Source: Lysinibacillus fusiformis (GTDB lineage: Bacteria > Bacillota > Bacilli > Bacillales_A > Planococcaceae). Taken from it: 54,109 nt of DNA. Positions 10,457 through 19,859 of the stretch are shown here, piece by piece; within the stretch, counting starts at the first letter, position 1, and every line of letters begins with the position of its first letter. The stretch is taken from assembly GCA_030027265.1 (NCBI GenBank), contig JASENG010000021.1, forward strand, positions 1-54,109, in the 5' to 3' direction. The notes under the pieces are model-generated. The model was not told the origin of the DNA, searched no databases, and saw only the letters and a list, made by a program, of their open reading frames with translations. Both the position numbers and the translations under genes were made by a program.

Positions 10457-12514
10457 TTATTTTTCTCGATCTTCATTGATTGAGTCATTTGATTGAGGTA
10501 CATCCTTTTCTTTTGGCAGATCTGTTACAGTTGGGTCTTGTTTTAGACCTAACATTTCTTTTTCTAACGAAGTATTACCTGTAGTTTCAACTGCAAGGTC
10601 TTTCGATTCAGGGTTTTCAGAACTTTGTTTGGATATTTCAATCGTCGTGTTTCCTTCTTCAACTTTTGAATAATCTTTTCGTTCTGGTAGTGTCCCATGA
10701 TCTCTTAAATGCTCGATTTGAGCAGCATCTAATGTTTCAACCTCTAGTAATGTTTTCGCGATTAAAGTTAATAAATCACGTTTTTCCGTTAGAATTTGTT
10801 TTGTACGTTCATATTGGTCAACGATAATTGACTGCATTTCTTTATCAATTTCGTAAGCAATTGAATCCGAATAATTTTGTTCCGAGTTAAAGTCACGACC
10901 TAGGAACACGTTGCCACCCTGGCTGGAACCGAATTGCATTGGACCCAATTTATCACTCATCCCATATTCTGTTACCATCGAACGAGCAATGCCAGTAGCA
11001 CGCTGGAAGTCATTATGTGCACCTGTCGATACTTCACCAAATGTAATATCCTCGGCAACACGACCACCAAGAAGTCCGGCAATCTTATCTAATAACTCTG
11101 GTTTTGTCATGAAGTAACGGTCTTCTTTAGGAAGCATTACTGCATAACCACCTGCTTGACCACGAGGAACAATTGTTACTTTATGCACTTTTTCTGCTTG
11201 GTCTAAAGTTAAACCTACAACTACGTGACCAGCTTCATGGAAGGCAACAATATTGCGTTCTTTTTCAGATATTACACGACTTGATTTCGCAGGACCTGCA
11301 ATTACACGGTCTGTTGCTTCATCAATATCAAGCATATCGATTTTTTTCTTATTTCGACGAGTAGCAACAAGTGCTGCTTCGTTTAATAAGTTTTCTAAAT
11401 CCGCACCAGAGAAGCCCGGTGTACGTTGAGCGATAGCTTTAAGGTCGACATCCTCACGCAGCGGTTTGTTGCGCGCGTGTACTTTCAAGATCTGTTCACG
11501 ACCTTTAACGTCTGGGCGACCAACTGTAATTTGACGGTCGAAGCGTCCTGGACGAAGTAAAGCTGGGTCTAAAATATCCGGTCGGTTTGTCGCTGCGATA
11601 ATGATAATACCTTCATTTACACCGAAACCATCCATTTCAACAAGCAATTGGTTCAGCGTTTGTTCACGCTCATCGTGGCCACCGCCAAGTCCAGCGCCGC
11701 GTTGACGACCAACTGCATCAATTTCATCGATAAAGATAATACATGGTGCATTTTTCTTTGCATTTTCGAATAAGTCACGAACACGGCTTGCACCGACACC
11801 AACGAACATTTCTACGAAGTCAGAACCTGAAATCGAGAAGAATGGTACGCCAGCCTCACCGGCAACCGCACGAGCAAGTAATGTTTTACCTGTCCCCGGA
11901 GGACCTACCAGTAAAATACCTTTGGGAATACGTGCACCCATATCAGTAAATTTACGATGATCTTTCAAGAAGTCTACTACCTCTACCAGTTCAGCTTTTT
12001 CTTCGTCTGCACCAGCAACATCGTTAAATCGTACTTTTTTCTTTTCCGAATCATATAACTTTGCTTTACTTTTACCGAAGTTCATCACTTTATTGCCGCC
12101 ACCTTGAGATTGGCTCAATAGGAAGAAGAATAAAATGATAATAATAATGAACGGGATAATACCAGTAAAGAATTGAACCCATCCACTAGTTTCCGGCGCT
12201 TTTAAGAATGTAATTTCTGGATTTGTTTCCGTAGCTTCAGTAAGCTTCGTATTTAACGCTTGGTTATCTCGAGGGAGGTTAGCCGTAAAGGTTTGACCCT
12301 CTTTATAACCCTCCAATGCCCCTTCGACTACATAAACTTGCGCATCAGGCTGAATATTGGCATATTCAATTTTTCCTGAGTCTAAAGCCTGTAAAAACTC
12401 ATGATACGTTAACTCTTCCGTAGGGTTGTTCCCTCCGTTGAAAGTTCCAAAAATACCGATAATCACGAGAAAAATTAATAAGTAAAATATGGTGTATCGA
12501 AATATTCGATTCAT
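10457..12514 (-). CDS. ftsH: ATP-dependent zinc metalloprotease FtsH
   Basis: Membrane-bound AAA+ protease that degrades membrane and regulatory proteins. The 685-aa protein has two membrane segments (about residues 5-24 and 115-135) flanking an extracytoplasmic domain. It also has a Walker A site (GPPGTGKT, about residue 200), Walker B ([11 protein letters not shown]), the second region of homology (RPGRFDRQ) and the zinc site HEAGH (about residue 425). An acidic, low-complexity tail of about 65 residues extends the C-terminus beyond the catalytic region, longer than I recall for B. subtilis FtsH. The frame opens at a GTG inside the ribosome binding site; the ATG at 12514, 6 nt after AGGAGG, is the start. 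Follows hpt and tilS as in B. subtilis. Confidence 0.97.
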   Translation of the reverse strand: MNRIFRYTIFYLLIFLVIIGIFGTFNGGNNPTEELTYHEFLQALDSGKIEYANIQPDAQVYVVEGALEGYKEGQTFTANLPRDNQALNTKLTEATETNPEITFLKAPETSGWVQFFTGIIPFIIIIILFFFLLSQSQGGGNKVMNFGKSKAKLYDSEKKKVRFNDVAGADEEKAELVEVVDFLKDHRKFTDMGARIPKGILLVGPPGTGKTLLARAVAGEAGVPFFSISGSDFVEMFVGVGASRVRDLFENAKKNAPCIIFIDEIDAVGRQRGAGLGGGHDEREQTLNQLLVEMDGFGVNEGIIIIAATNRPDILDPALLRPGRFDRQITVGRPDVKGREQILKVHARNKPLREDVDLKAIAQRTPGFSGADLENLLNEAALVATRRNKKKIDMLDIDEATDRVIAGPAKSSRVISEKERNIVAFHEAGHVVVGLTLDQAEKVHKVTIVPRGQAGGYAVMLPKEDRYFMTKPELLDKIAGLLGGRVAEDITFGEVSTGAHNDFQRATGIARSMVTEYGMSDKLGPMQFGSSQGGNVFLGRDFNSEQNYSDSIAYEIDKEMQSIIVDQYERTKQILTEKRDLLTLIAKTLLEVETLDAAQIEHLRDHGTLPERKDYSKVEEGNTTIEISKQSSENPESKDLAVETTGNTSLEKEMLGLKQDPTVTDLPKEKDVPQSNDSINEDREK

Positions 12515-12555
12515 CCCCAGCCTCCTCACAACATAACAGAAAAACTATAAGTAAA

Positions 12556-12585
12556 ATCTTAACATACGATTATTTTTTCATACAA
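12556..12585 (-). promoter_or_regulatory. Putative ftsH promoter
   Basis: -35 TTGTAT (12585-12580), 18-bp spacer, -10 TAAGAT (12561-12556) on the minus strand, in the 135-bp gap between hpt and ftsH. Confidence 0.45.
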
Positions 12586-12649
12586 CGAAAAGCACCAGTA
12601 AAATTCACAATTTACAATTTTTGTTGGAAAGTGTACAAAAATCAAAATT

Positions 12650-13192
12650 TTAGAATGAATAAACTTCTCTTTTCAGGATGCCAATGTACGGTAAGTTACG
12701 ATATTTTTCTGCGTAATCTAGTCCATATCCAACTACAAATCCATCAGGCACTTCAAATCCAACAACATCTGCCTTCAAGTCAACTTTACGCCCAGATGGC
12801 TTATCTAATAGTGTGACAATTTTAATTGTTTTTGCTTTACGATATTTAAATAAATCCACTAAATAACTTAGCGTTAAACCGCTGTCGATAATATCTTCAA
12901 TAATAATGACATCGCGGCCTTCGACACTTGTATTTAAGTCTTTTAAAATTTTTACTTCCCCTGAAGATACCGTGGCATTTCCATAGCTCGATACATCCAT
13001 AAAGTCAATTTCGATATATGATTCAAAACGCTTCATTAAATCTGTCATAAAAGGTACAGCACCTTTTAAAACCCCGATTGCCAGCGGGAACTGATCTTTG
13101 TACTCTTCTGTTAATTGAGCTCCTAGTTCAGCTATTCTTTCTTGAATTTGTTCTTCTGTTAATAGAATTTTTTCAATATCATTTTGAATCAT
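12650..13192 (-). CDS. hpt: Hypoxanthine phosphoribosyltransferase
   Basis: Salvages hypoxanthine and guanine to IMP and GMP with PRPP. The 180-aa protein shows the PRPP-binding signature [17 protein letters not shown] around residue 100 and the C-terminal [18 protein letters not shown] base-binding segment. A longer frame begins at a TTG (13216) that precedes the Shine-Dalgarno sequence; the ATG at 13192, 7 nt after AAGGAGG, is chosen. Lies between tilS and ftsH; in B. subtilis TilS and Hpt act together on the ftsH promoter, and the same linkage is kept here. Confidence 0.96.
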   Translation of the reverse strand: MIQNDIEKILLTEEQIQERIAELGAQLTEEYKDQFPLAIGVLKGAVPFMTDLMKRFESYIEIDFMDVSSYGNATVSSGEVKILKDLNTSVEGRDVIIIEDIIDSGLTLSYLVDLFKYRKAKTIKIVTLLDKPSGRKVDLKADVVGFEVPDGFVVGYGLDYAEKYRNLPYIGILKREVYSF

Positions 13193-13392
13193 GGTACTTC
13201 CTCCTTGAATTTTCAAACACCTAAAATCACTAATTTAAAATTAATGTAAAGACCCTTTAAAAATGTGTTCAATTGATTAAAACTTTAATCGTTTTTATCT
13301 TAACTTTATATGAAAAATATAGACTCCTTAGCATAACGCATTACGAAAACTGCGCTTACTTAAATAAAACAGTCATTACCTTTTATAATAAC

Positions 13393-14820
13393 TTATTTTA
13401 ATGAGGAATCGTTACTATTTTCACTTGCAAACATCAGAACTAAATCATCACTTTCCTGTTTGAGGCTTGAGAGGTTTTTACTGACCCTCAATCCTAACAC
13501 AGCAAGGACTTGATCATTGGCATCTACAAGTATCGGCCAATGCTGTCGTTCTTCCAACGGAATTTTTTCATCGATAAACAGTCTGGACAGTCTTTTTGGC
13601 TCCTCCATCCCTTTTAATGAAATACGATCACCGTTTGTTCTGGTTCTCACAAACAGAGGTGCAGCAACCGAATTCGAATTAAAGTAATACTCCCTTATAT
13701 TCGTTCCCTTCGTGTGTACAACATTAGAGGCTTCTCCTATGTATAATCGAATGCCATTTGGAAGTTGCGTCCACTCTTCCATCAATACCTTTTGATGAGG
13801 AAGCTCAACTGAAATCACGTCTTTTGCATTACTAAAAATCACTTCATCATAATTTCTTTTGGCCACAAACTGTTCCGGCAAATGAAGAACTGCACTGCCA
13901 TGATTGGATTCGCACAAACTAGAAATCGAGGAAATCAGTGTATGACTTTGGTTAAATTGCGAACTATTGTAAAGATAGTTTAATAGTATTAAAATGATTC
14001 TTCTTTGTAAAGCAACTGGTTCTTTTTGAAATAAGGGAATTTTAAGTGTATATGATTGTTTTCCATTTTTTATGACAACATCGGGAAAACGCCCTAATGC
14101 CAAGGATTTTAATAAGTCATCATCCTGCTGCAAATTTTTGGCGAACTGTACAGCATTCGAAGATACATGCTGATTTTCACTTTTTAATAGGGGCACGACA
14201 TGATGGCGAAAGCGATTGCGTGTATAATCGTCTTTTGCATTACTTGCATCCTCCCGATACAAGCCCCCACTCCCTTCTAAATATTCCCTTATTTCTTCTT
14301 TTGTAACCGCCAAAAATGGGCGAATCATTGTACCGGAGGAAAAACTTCTTTTTTCATACATACCTTTCATGCCACTAATGGTTCCAGCTTTTGTTAAAGC
14401 CATCAGAATTGACTCCAGCTGATCATCTGCATGATGGGCGGTTACCAGCTTATTGATGTGGTGTTTTTCCATCAACTCTTCAAAATATGCGTAGCGTTCT
14501 CTCCGACAAAGGGCTTGTGAGTTTCCACCTTGTTCTCGAAGTAATTGAGGAATGGGAATTGAGGTGCTAAAAACAGGAATATGATTTTGGCGACAAAACT
14601 GTTCAACAAATTCTCGATCCTTTGCTGATGTCTCCCCTCTTAGCATATGGTCCACATGGGCAACAAATAATCTGATTTCAAAATTATGTTGGAACTTATT
14701 AAAAAAGTGTACCAGCCCCATCGAGTCAATTCCACCGGAACAAGCAATGAGAAGACGGTCTCCTTTTTCTACTAGTTGTTGTTCGGAAATATATTTTTGT
14801 ACTTTTAATTCAAATGACAC
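13393..14820 (-). CDS. tilS: tRNA(Ile)-lysidine synthase
   Basis: Modifies the wobble cytidine of tRNA-Ile2 (CAU) to lysidine so it reads AUA; essential in most bacteria. The 475-aa protein has the PP-loop SGGIDS at residues 28-33, a middle TilS domain and a C-terminal domain containing RTNGDRISLKGMEEPKRLSRLFID. Start is GTG at 14820, with GAGGTGAG upstream. It follows spoIIE by only 39 bp; the genes yabS and yabT that separate them in B. subtilis are missing here. Confidence 0.94.
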   Translation of the reverse strand: MSFELKVQKYISEQQLVEKGDRLLIACSGGIDSMGLVHFFNKFQHNFEIRLFVAHVDHMLRGETSAKDREFVEQFCRQNHIPVFSTSIPIPQLLREQGGNSQALCRRERYAYFEELMEKHHINKLVTAHHADDQLESILMALTKAGTISGMKGMYEKRSFSSGTMIRPFLAVTKEEIREYLEGSGGLYREDASNAKDDYTRNRFRHHVVPLLKSENQHVSSNAVQFAKNLQQDDDLLKSLALGRFPDVVIKNGKQSYTLKIPLFQKEPVALQRRIILILLNYLYNSSQFNQSHTLISSISSLCESNHGSAVLHLPEQFVAKRNYDEVIFSNAKDVISVELPHQKVLMEEWTQLPNGIRLYIGEASNVVHTKGTNIREYYFNSNSVAAPLFVRTRTNGDRISLKGMEEPKRLSRLFIDEKIPLEERQHWPILVDANDQVLAVLGLRVSKNLSSLKQESDDLVLMFASENSNDSSLK

Positions 14821-14859
14821 ATCTTCTCACCTCAGTCTAAATCCGAAATTTCCTATCAG

Positions 14860-17253
14860 TTATGAAATTTCTTTGCTTAAAGGACTAAATACAGCCCACT
14901 TAGGAACAACATGATTAACAGTAAACATAATAACGGTACAATCATCGTCTACCGGATATACTTCTCCAAACTGCTCCATCACATCATACAAGATGACTTC
15001 AATCCGCAAATCATTTTGAATGCGTGCCCTTAATAATTGCACAAGATATCGTTCTTGTTCTTCCCAATCAAACTCACTTGAAAATACACCGTCGGATACC
15101 ATCACGACAAAATCATCTGCAAGTAAATTTACTTTTTCCGTTTCGATTGAAAATACCGGCATGAATCCTACTGGGGCAGCTGCACCATCAACTTTCAATA
15201 ATTTCTCCCCGCGCAATATGTATGTGGACATACTGCCCGCCTTCCATGACCAGAGGGAGCCTTTTTGCAAATCAACTAAAGCAAAATCAATCGTTGCATA
15301 CATGTCTACTTCCCGATTTAGAGACATAACATAATGTAGGGTATGCATAGCTGTTTCCGGATTCATATTATAGCTTAAACATTCTCTCATTAAACGGACT
15401 AGGCGGCGGCTTTCCCGCTGCGCCTCCCTACTCTGCCCCATACCATCAGATAACATAACTGCAACGAGTCCGGGATGGATGTGGAAAATAGCATGTGTAT
15501 CTCCAGAAACCCAGGCTGAATTTTTTGCTCTGCTATATATATCATACTCTATTTCATAGCGAACTGCTGAACGGAAGCGTATTTGCACATGAGCAAATGG
15601 ATTCTTTTGATCTGAAATCTTCTCCACTTGAAACGGCTCAGAAAAGACATCATACAAAATCGGTAAAACAATTCGTTCACAAAGCATATATTGATCCTCA
15701 TGAGTTCGATTTTTCTGTGCAAAGGAACAAATTACTATTCGTTCACCTATGGTATTATTTAAAACATCGATTTGGAAACATTGCACTTGTGCTCTTTTAA
15801 ATTGCTGTTCTAATTCTTCCTCTATTGTTCGAAAAGAGAGGGTTTCATCTCTCATATCCTCCATCAGTTTATTTAAATGATTACTTAAATCCCGCAGTTG
15901 CAGGGCAATCATCTTTTTCCCGTGATAGAATTGGCCGTTCATCTTGTCCGTATAGAGTTGATGGTCCAGCTCTTCCAACAGCCTTGTTGACTTCACACAC
16001 TGTGCTTTAATACGCTTCTCTGCTCTGATCTGTTCAGACTCCTTAATACCCGACCTTGCCACGAACCAATCCTCGATAATAGGCTCCATTGTATTTCTTG
16101 CTCCCCAACAGCTATCATATCGAAAACAACTTAAGCATGTTGCACATGGCTCTACCTTCCTCTCCTCATTCACTGTTTCTGTAGATGTAAAACGATCGAA
16201 TACCAGCTCTTTCATAAATAAAACAAAATTTTGGAAGGACTCCAACTTTTCCGTTGTATTTTCTGTCAACCATTGCTGTCGTTGAAGCAAGACCTCGTCT
16301 CGTTTTGGATGTATGACATCATGCAGGAATGTAAACATACGTTTTGGCAAAGCAAAGAAAACGATACCCGCCATAGCAATTGACACAAAATACACTGTAT
16401 CAAGAGGAAGGGTTGCATCGTAAAAGAAAAAGAACACACTGGGCACCACACTGCCGATTACAACGCCAAAGCGGCCAACCTTACTAAATAAGCCTGCAAC
16501 AACGCCTGTCATCGCATAAACTGAAATCATTCCTGTAAAAGATAGTTTCGCTATCCCCACTAAAGCACCTACGATGGTTGCTACCATTGCAGCTATGGGA
16601 ACTCCACCTGTTATGGCCGCAATACAAATTGCTAAATGCAGCAAAAATGGATATAAACCAAAATAAGAAACTATTACCGATTGAACTCCAGTTAATACCA
16701 TTGCTAGTATGACAAGTCCCGCCCCGACCCGCTCATAGCTCCAACCTGCAGTCCAAAATCGATGAGGCTGCACTAAAAACAGATTCACAAAGATTGTCAT
16801 CAAAAATGCCAGTATGACTTCATAATAGATATACAGTTGAACAATTAATGGCGGTATTCCTCCATGTACTATTCCCTGCCATATAAATTGTCCAAAAAAG
16901 ATTGCCAAACTAACTGAAATCCCTATCGGAAATTTCCAATACTTAAATCGGCTAATGAGTTCGTAGAGTACAAGCTGCAATCCTAAAATAAATCCTTGTC
17001 CTAAACTCAAAGTACAGGCCCCTATTAAGCCTCCAACCAGTACCGCCCACTTCTCATTTTCGTATCTTTGTTTGACAATTGCCCAAAGAGGTAATAAAAA
17101 CGGAACGGCCGCTTCAAACATTACTGCTCTTGATAGAAACAACGCCAACAATAAAAAGAAAATGTGTATCAAGAAACTAGTTTTCTTAATAGAGAAACTC
17201 TTAAAGAAAGATAGCCCCGATGTCTTTTCATTGATCATTTCAATATTTGCCAT
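14860..17253 (-). CDS. spoIIE: Stage II sporulation protein E (PP2C phosphatase)
   Basis: Dephosphorylates SpoIIAA-P at the polar septum to activate sigma-F, and interacts with FtsZ. The 797-aa protein has an N-terminal membrane domain of about ten helices (residues 25-325), a central cytosolic region with a Cys cluster (CATCLSCFRYDSCWG near 380) and a C-terminal PP2C-type phosphatase domain with metal-binding SDGMGQ and SDGVFS aspartates. The first in-frame ATG (17262) overlaps AAAGGAG; the ATG at 17253 with 9-nt spacing is taken. The upstream promoter has the unusual 21-bp spacing of Spo0A-activated spoIIE promoters. Confidence 0.96.
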   Translation of the reverse strand: MANIEMINEKTSGLSFFKSFSIKKTSFLIHIFFLLLALFLSRAVMFEAAVPFLLPLWAIVKQRYENEKWAVLVGGLIGACTLSLGQGFILGLQLVLYELISRFKYWKFPIGISVSLAIFFGQFIWQGIVHGGIPPLIVQLYIYYEVILAFLMTIFVNLFLVQPHRFWTAGWSYERVGAGLVILAMVLTGVQSVIVSYFGLYPFLLHLAICIAAITGGVPIAAMVATIVGALVGIAKLSFTGMISVYAMTGVVAGLFSKVGRFGVVIGSVVPSVFFFFYDATLPLDTVYFVSIAMAGIVFFALPKRMFTFLHDVIHPKRDEVLLQRQQWLTENTTEKLESFQNFVLFMKELVFDRFTSTETVNEERKVEPCATCLSCFRYDSCWGARNTMEPIIEDWFVARSGIKESEQIRAEKRIKAQCVKSTRLLEELDHQLYTDKMNGQFYHGKKMIALQLRDLSNHLNKLMEDMRDETLSFRTIEEELEQQFKRAQVQCFQIDVLNNTIGERIVICSFAQKNRTHEDQYMLCERIVLPILYDVFSEPFQVEKISDQKNPFAHVQIRFRSAVRYEIEYDIYSRAKNSAWVSGDTHAIFHIHPGLVAVMLSDGMGQSREAQRESRRLVRLMRECLSYNMNPETAMHTLHYVMSLNREVDMYATIDFALVDLQKGSLWSWKAGSMSTYILRGEKLLKVDGAAAPVGFMPVFSIETEKVNLLADDFVVMVSDGVFSSEFDWEEQERYLVQLLRARIQNDLRIEVILYDVMEQFGEVYPVDDDCTVIMFTVNHVVPKWAVFSPLSKEIS

Positions 17254-17289
17254 TTTCAACATCTCCTTTGATAGATAGTGTTAGCGACT

Positions 17290-17322
17290 ATTATATAAAA
17301 GAGATTGCGTAAAATTTGTCTA
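17290..17322 (-). promoter_or_regulatory. spoIIE promoter with 21-bp spacer
   Basis: Minus strand: -35 TAGACA (17322-17317), exactly 21 bp, -10 TATAAT (17295-17290), 37 bp upstream of the start codon. The over-long spacer is the known feature of the B. subtilis spoIIE and spoIIG promoters, which need Spo0A-P bound near the -35. Confidence 0.75.
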
Positions 17323-17348
17323 GTAGTGAAAGAATAGAATTAAAATCG

Positions 17349-17395
17349 TTCGACTTAATATTTGATAAGACAACAATAAAAATAGACTTGTCGGA
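17349..17395 (-). promoter_or_regulatory. Candidate Spo0A boxes upstream of spoIIE
   Basis: AAGTCGAA on the minus strand (17356-17349) and TTGTCGGA on the plus strand (17388-17395) resemble the 0A box TTGTCGAA (6/8 and 7/8 matches). Both lie upstream of the spoIIE -35. Confidence 0.5.
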
Positions 17396-17494
17396 AATTT
17401 GAAGAAAGTTATAGATGATAGCTTTATTTCAATGGTTATGAAGGATAAACTAAGGACTATATATTATGCAGTAGAAATTCGGAGGCCATATATC

Positions 17495-17677
17495 ATGTTA
17501 ACTAGCTTTAGGTTGCTTGCGCTTTTATGTTCAACGGGCTCGATTTTAGTCGTTTTAGGGATCATTTTAACTATCCCTGCAGTTGTACAGCTCATTATGC
17601 TAATTGTCGGTCTAATCCTTTGCGGTATCGGCATTTTCGGAGTAACAAAACTCCTATTGAACGAAAAAGGGAGATAG
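17495..17677 (+). CDS. Small two-helix membrane protein, unknown
   Basis: I do not recognise this protein. The open frame begins at a TTG (17399), but the only good ribosome binding site (GGAGG, 9-nt spacing) precedes the ATG at 17495, giving a 60-aa product. Two hydrophobic helices (about residues 5-27 and 31-52) are joined by a short proline-containing turn and followed by a basic tail ending in NEKGR. It is plus-strand, divergent from spoIIE and convergent with yabR, in the place where B. subtilis has two tRNA genes. Its promoter is not clear; sporulation-linked expression is possible because candidate Spo0A boxes lie just upstream. Confidence 0.55.
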   Translation: MLTSFRLLALLCSTGSILVVLGIILTIPAVVQLIMLIVGLILCGIGIFGVTKLLLNEKGR

Positions 17678-17741
17678 AATGCAGATATTGAAAGGATGGC
17701 ATTACCACTCTAAAATCTGCCACAAGGTGATAGTTCAAAAC

Positions 17742-17783
17742 AAAAAAGACTGTTTGCGAAATCGATTCACAAAACAGTCTTTC
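17742..17783 (-). terminator. yabR terminator
   Basis: Perfect 11-bp stem AAAGACTGTTT (17745-17755) with AAACAGTCTTT (17772-17782). The T-run is on the minus strand, so it mainly serves yabR, though it also lies after the plus-strand small gene. Confidence 0.85.
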
Positions 17784-17825
17784 ATCTATATAACACTTTT
17801 TCTACGCTTTAAAACAGACAGCAAA

Positions 17826-18260
17826 CTACCCTCTTCTAGCTCCACGGCCACCGCGTTTTGACTCAGTTGCACGTTTTAAAGTTGCAAGACGTTCGTCACT
17901 ATCTTTTAGGAATCGTGCCATTTTTTGCTCAAAGTTTTCTTTTGTTGGACCATTTCGATCATTCGAACGATTATTATCACGACGTGGACGATGAGGACGT
18001 TCAGGACGTTCAGGTCTTTCTGGTTGAGGCTTTGCTTTACGGATTGATAAACCGATTTTACCATCCGCTTCAACATTCATCACTTTTACTTCAACAACAT
18101 CTCCAACTTTAAGATGTTCGTTGATATCTTTGACATAGTTGTCTGCAACTTCACTAATGTGAACCAGGCCTGTTTTGCCATCTGGCAGCTCAACGAATGC
18201 TCCGAAATTTGTGATTCCTGTTACTTTACCTTGTACTTTGCTGCCTACTTCAATTGACAT
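17826..18260 (-). CDS. yabR: S1 RNA-binding domain protein YabR
   Basis: A 144-aa protein with one S1 domain (residues 1-75: VGSKVQGKVTGITNFGAFVEL, GLVHISEVA) followed by a linker of repeated PERPERPERP units and a basic, glycine-arginine-rich tail (KRGGRGARRG). It probably binds RNA or ribosomes; the exact role is unknown. ATG is preceded by AAGGAGGAG. It follows divIC as in B. subtilis but is separated from it by a terminator. Confidence 0.92.
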   Translation of the reverse strand: MSIEVGSKVQGKVTGITNFGAFVELPDGKTGLVHISEVADNYVKDINEHLKVGDVVEVKVMNVEADGKIGLSIRKAKPQPERPERPERPHRPRRDNNRSNDRNGPTKENFEQKMARFLKDSDERLATLKRATESKRGGRGARRG

Positions 18261-18364
18261 AAAAAAAATGCTCCTCCTTAAAATTTAAGCGGCTTTATAA
18301 GCCAGTAGTCAAATTTAGTATAACGTGCAAAATTAATTCACGTTTATCTTTTATTATAGCCAAC

Positions 18365-18398
18365 AAAAAAAGAGTGTCAACAAGACAACTCTTTTTCT
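18365..18398 (-). terminator. divIC terminator
   Basis: AAAGAGTGTC (18368-18377) pairs with GACAACTCTTT (18384-18394) with one mismatch or bulge; on the minus strand the stem is followed by a T-run. Lies 60 bp after the divIC stop. Confidence 0.8.
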
Positions 18399-18459
18399 AC
18401 GTTGGCGAAAACAATTTTTGTATTGAAAATAAGCGGTTATTCGCCGTTCCCACATGACA

Positions 18460-18876
18460 TTAATTGGAATTTTTACCGGACTTTTCATCTTTTTTATCAT
18501 TCTCCGGGATTGTAAAAATAATTTCCCCATCGTCAGATAAAAAATATTCTTTCCGTGCTAATTTTGCTATATAGTCATCATCTTCAAGTTTTTTAATTTG
18601 TAAATTTAACATATGTTGTCGTTCTTTTACTTCCGCAAGTTCTGCCACTACTTGTTCTTTTTGCTGTTGTTTTTCAGCCAGTCGCTTATTTTGTGTAAGA
18701 GAGATACTAACTAAAAAAACAAGAAAAATTGAAGCCAGTAAACCGAAAACCAGTATTCTTCTTCGAATTCTCACTTTTTGTTTCTTCGAATACTGTGCAT
18801 GTGTTTCGGTTGATCGGACATAGTCATTTTCAAGCGTTCGAACATTATTAAATTGTCGTTTCTGACGCTCTGACAT
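18460..18876 (-). CDS. divIC: Cell division protein DivIC (FtsB-like)
   Basis: Bitopic septum protein that joins FtsL and DivIB in the divisome. The 138-aa product has a basic cytoplasmic N-terminus, one membrane helix (about residues 42-62, ILVFGLLASIFLVFLVSISL) and an extracytoplasmic coiled coil (about 65-105) ending in the conserved DDDYIAKLARKEYFLSDDGEIIF segment. The frame opens at a TTG (18891) upstream of GGAGGTG; the ATG at 18876 is the real start. Placed between yabQ and yabR as in B. subtilis. Confidence 0.94.
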   Translation of the reverse strand: MSERQKRQFNNVRTLENDYVRSTETHAQYSKKQKVRIRRRILVFGLLASIFLVFLVSISLTQNKRLAEKQQQKEQVVAELAEVKERQHMLNLQIKKLEDDDYIAKLARKEYFLSDDGEIIFTIPENDKKDEKSGKNSN

Positions 18877-18921
18877 ATCCGTCACCTCCAAAATTTACGT
18901 ATATTCTATTATACTTCTATT

Positions 18922-19419
18922 TCAACGTTTTTTAAAGATTCTCCTTCTAATTTTTGTATAAACTTTTTGTAAATGCTTTTTCAAGAATTTGTTGTATAAC
19001 TTGTAAAAAGGTCGCAATAATATCAAAATAATACGTATCACTAGCCTAATAGCACCTATAATAATGAATTTGATGAACCTAATAATTGCGATAATAGGCT
19101 TAATTATAAGGAAAATAAATACTCGTCCAACAAAACGGAAAAACGGTTGAAACACAGATTCATATAAAAAGATACCTAATATTTGTGCTAATGGGTCGAC
19201 TAAACGCCATTCTCCACCCTTTATCGTAAATAAAATATAAAATGTTAGGGCACCTAAAAGTGCCCAAACAATAAGCTCGACTCCATATCCCATTTTTCTT
19301 AAGATTGATTTTTGACTTAAAGTGCTTAGTGAAAACCGTGTACAATCGACAACTGCACCAATCAGCAACCCACTAAGCACCATGATCAATATACTTACAA
19401 CCTGCTCATTGATGGTCAT
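18922..19419 (-). CDS. yabQ: Spore cortex biosynthesis protein YabQ
   Basis: A polytopic membrane protein of 165 aa needed for spore cortex formation in B. subtilis. Hydrophobic helices occur at about residues 8-28, 48-66, 72-90 and 95-140. The C-terminus is highly basic. Its ATG overlaps the yabP stop codon (ATGA), showing translational coupling. Confidence 0.92.
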   Translation of the reverse strand: MTINEQVVSILIMVLSGLLIGAVVDCTRFSLSTLSQKSILRKMGYGVELIVWALLGALTFYILFTIKGGEWRLVDPLAQILGIFLYESVFQPFFRFVGRVFIFLIIKPIIAIIRFIKFIIIGAIRLVIRIILILLRPFYKLYNKFLKKHLQKVYTKIRRRIFKKR

Positions 19420-19715
19420 CCAAATAATTTATGGAGGAAGCCTTTTGATAACCCTGAATCTTCATCATCGTATTGTACTAGTTTTACATTTCCTTCCAAT
19501 GTTAACAACCCTTTATCGACGTCTAAATGGACAATGCGTAATTCCTCACCACGGATTAGTAAATGGCCTTGAGCTGTTCGGATATAAAACTCTTCTTGGT
19601 CAAAACGCTCAATTTCCTTTACAGAAGTCATGTCCATTCTTTTTCGATTGCGCACTGTCACAAGATGGTCACCAGATGTCATAGTGTAACGATTACTTTC
19701 TTGATGTAGCGTCAT
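19416..19715 (-). CDS. yabP: Sporulation protein YabP
   Basis: A 99-aa YabP/YqfC-family protein required for normal spore development, with the LLIRGEELRIVHLDVDKGLLTLEGNV core. ATG preceded by AAGGAGG. Coupled to yabQ by a 4-base overlap. A terminator lies between it and the upstream rqcP gene, so yabP-yabQ-divIC should have a separate promoter. Confidence 0.93.
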   Translation of the reverse strand: MTLHQESNRYTMTSGDHLVTVRNRKRMDMTSVKEIERFDQEEFYIRTAQGHLLIRGEELRIVHLDVDKGLLTLEGNVKLVQYDDEDSGLSKGFLHKLFG

Positions 19716-19765
19716 ATCGTTCCTCCTTCACTTGTTTGTGATTGTTCTGTTCACTTTATGCTGAA

Positions 19766-19801
19766 ACTAAAAGAAGCATGACAACTATTTTGTTGTCATG
19801 C
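19766..19801 (-). terminator. rqcP terminator
   Basis: Perfect 10-bp stem GCATGACAAC (19776-19785) with GTTGTCATGC (19792-19801), followed on the minus strand by a T-rich stretch. Separates mazG-rqcP from yabP. Confidence 0.85.
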
Positions 19802-19859
19802 TCTAGAAATTTAATATTTTTATTCTCGTAATTTTAATTCAATTAAGAAGTTCTATTCT

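Noticed and set aside
17254..17826. tRNA genes at the place where B. subtilis has trnSL
   Set aside because: No tRNA cloverleaf, TTCRA loop or CCA-adjacent acceptor stem is visible on either strand.
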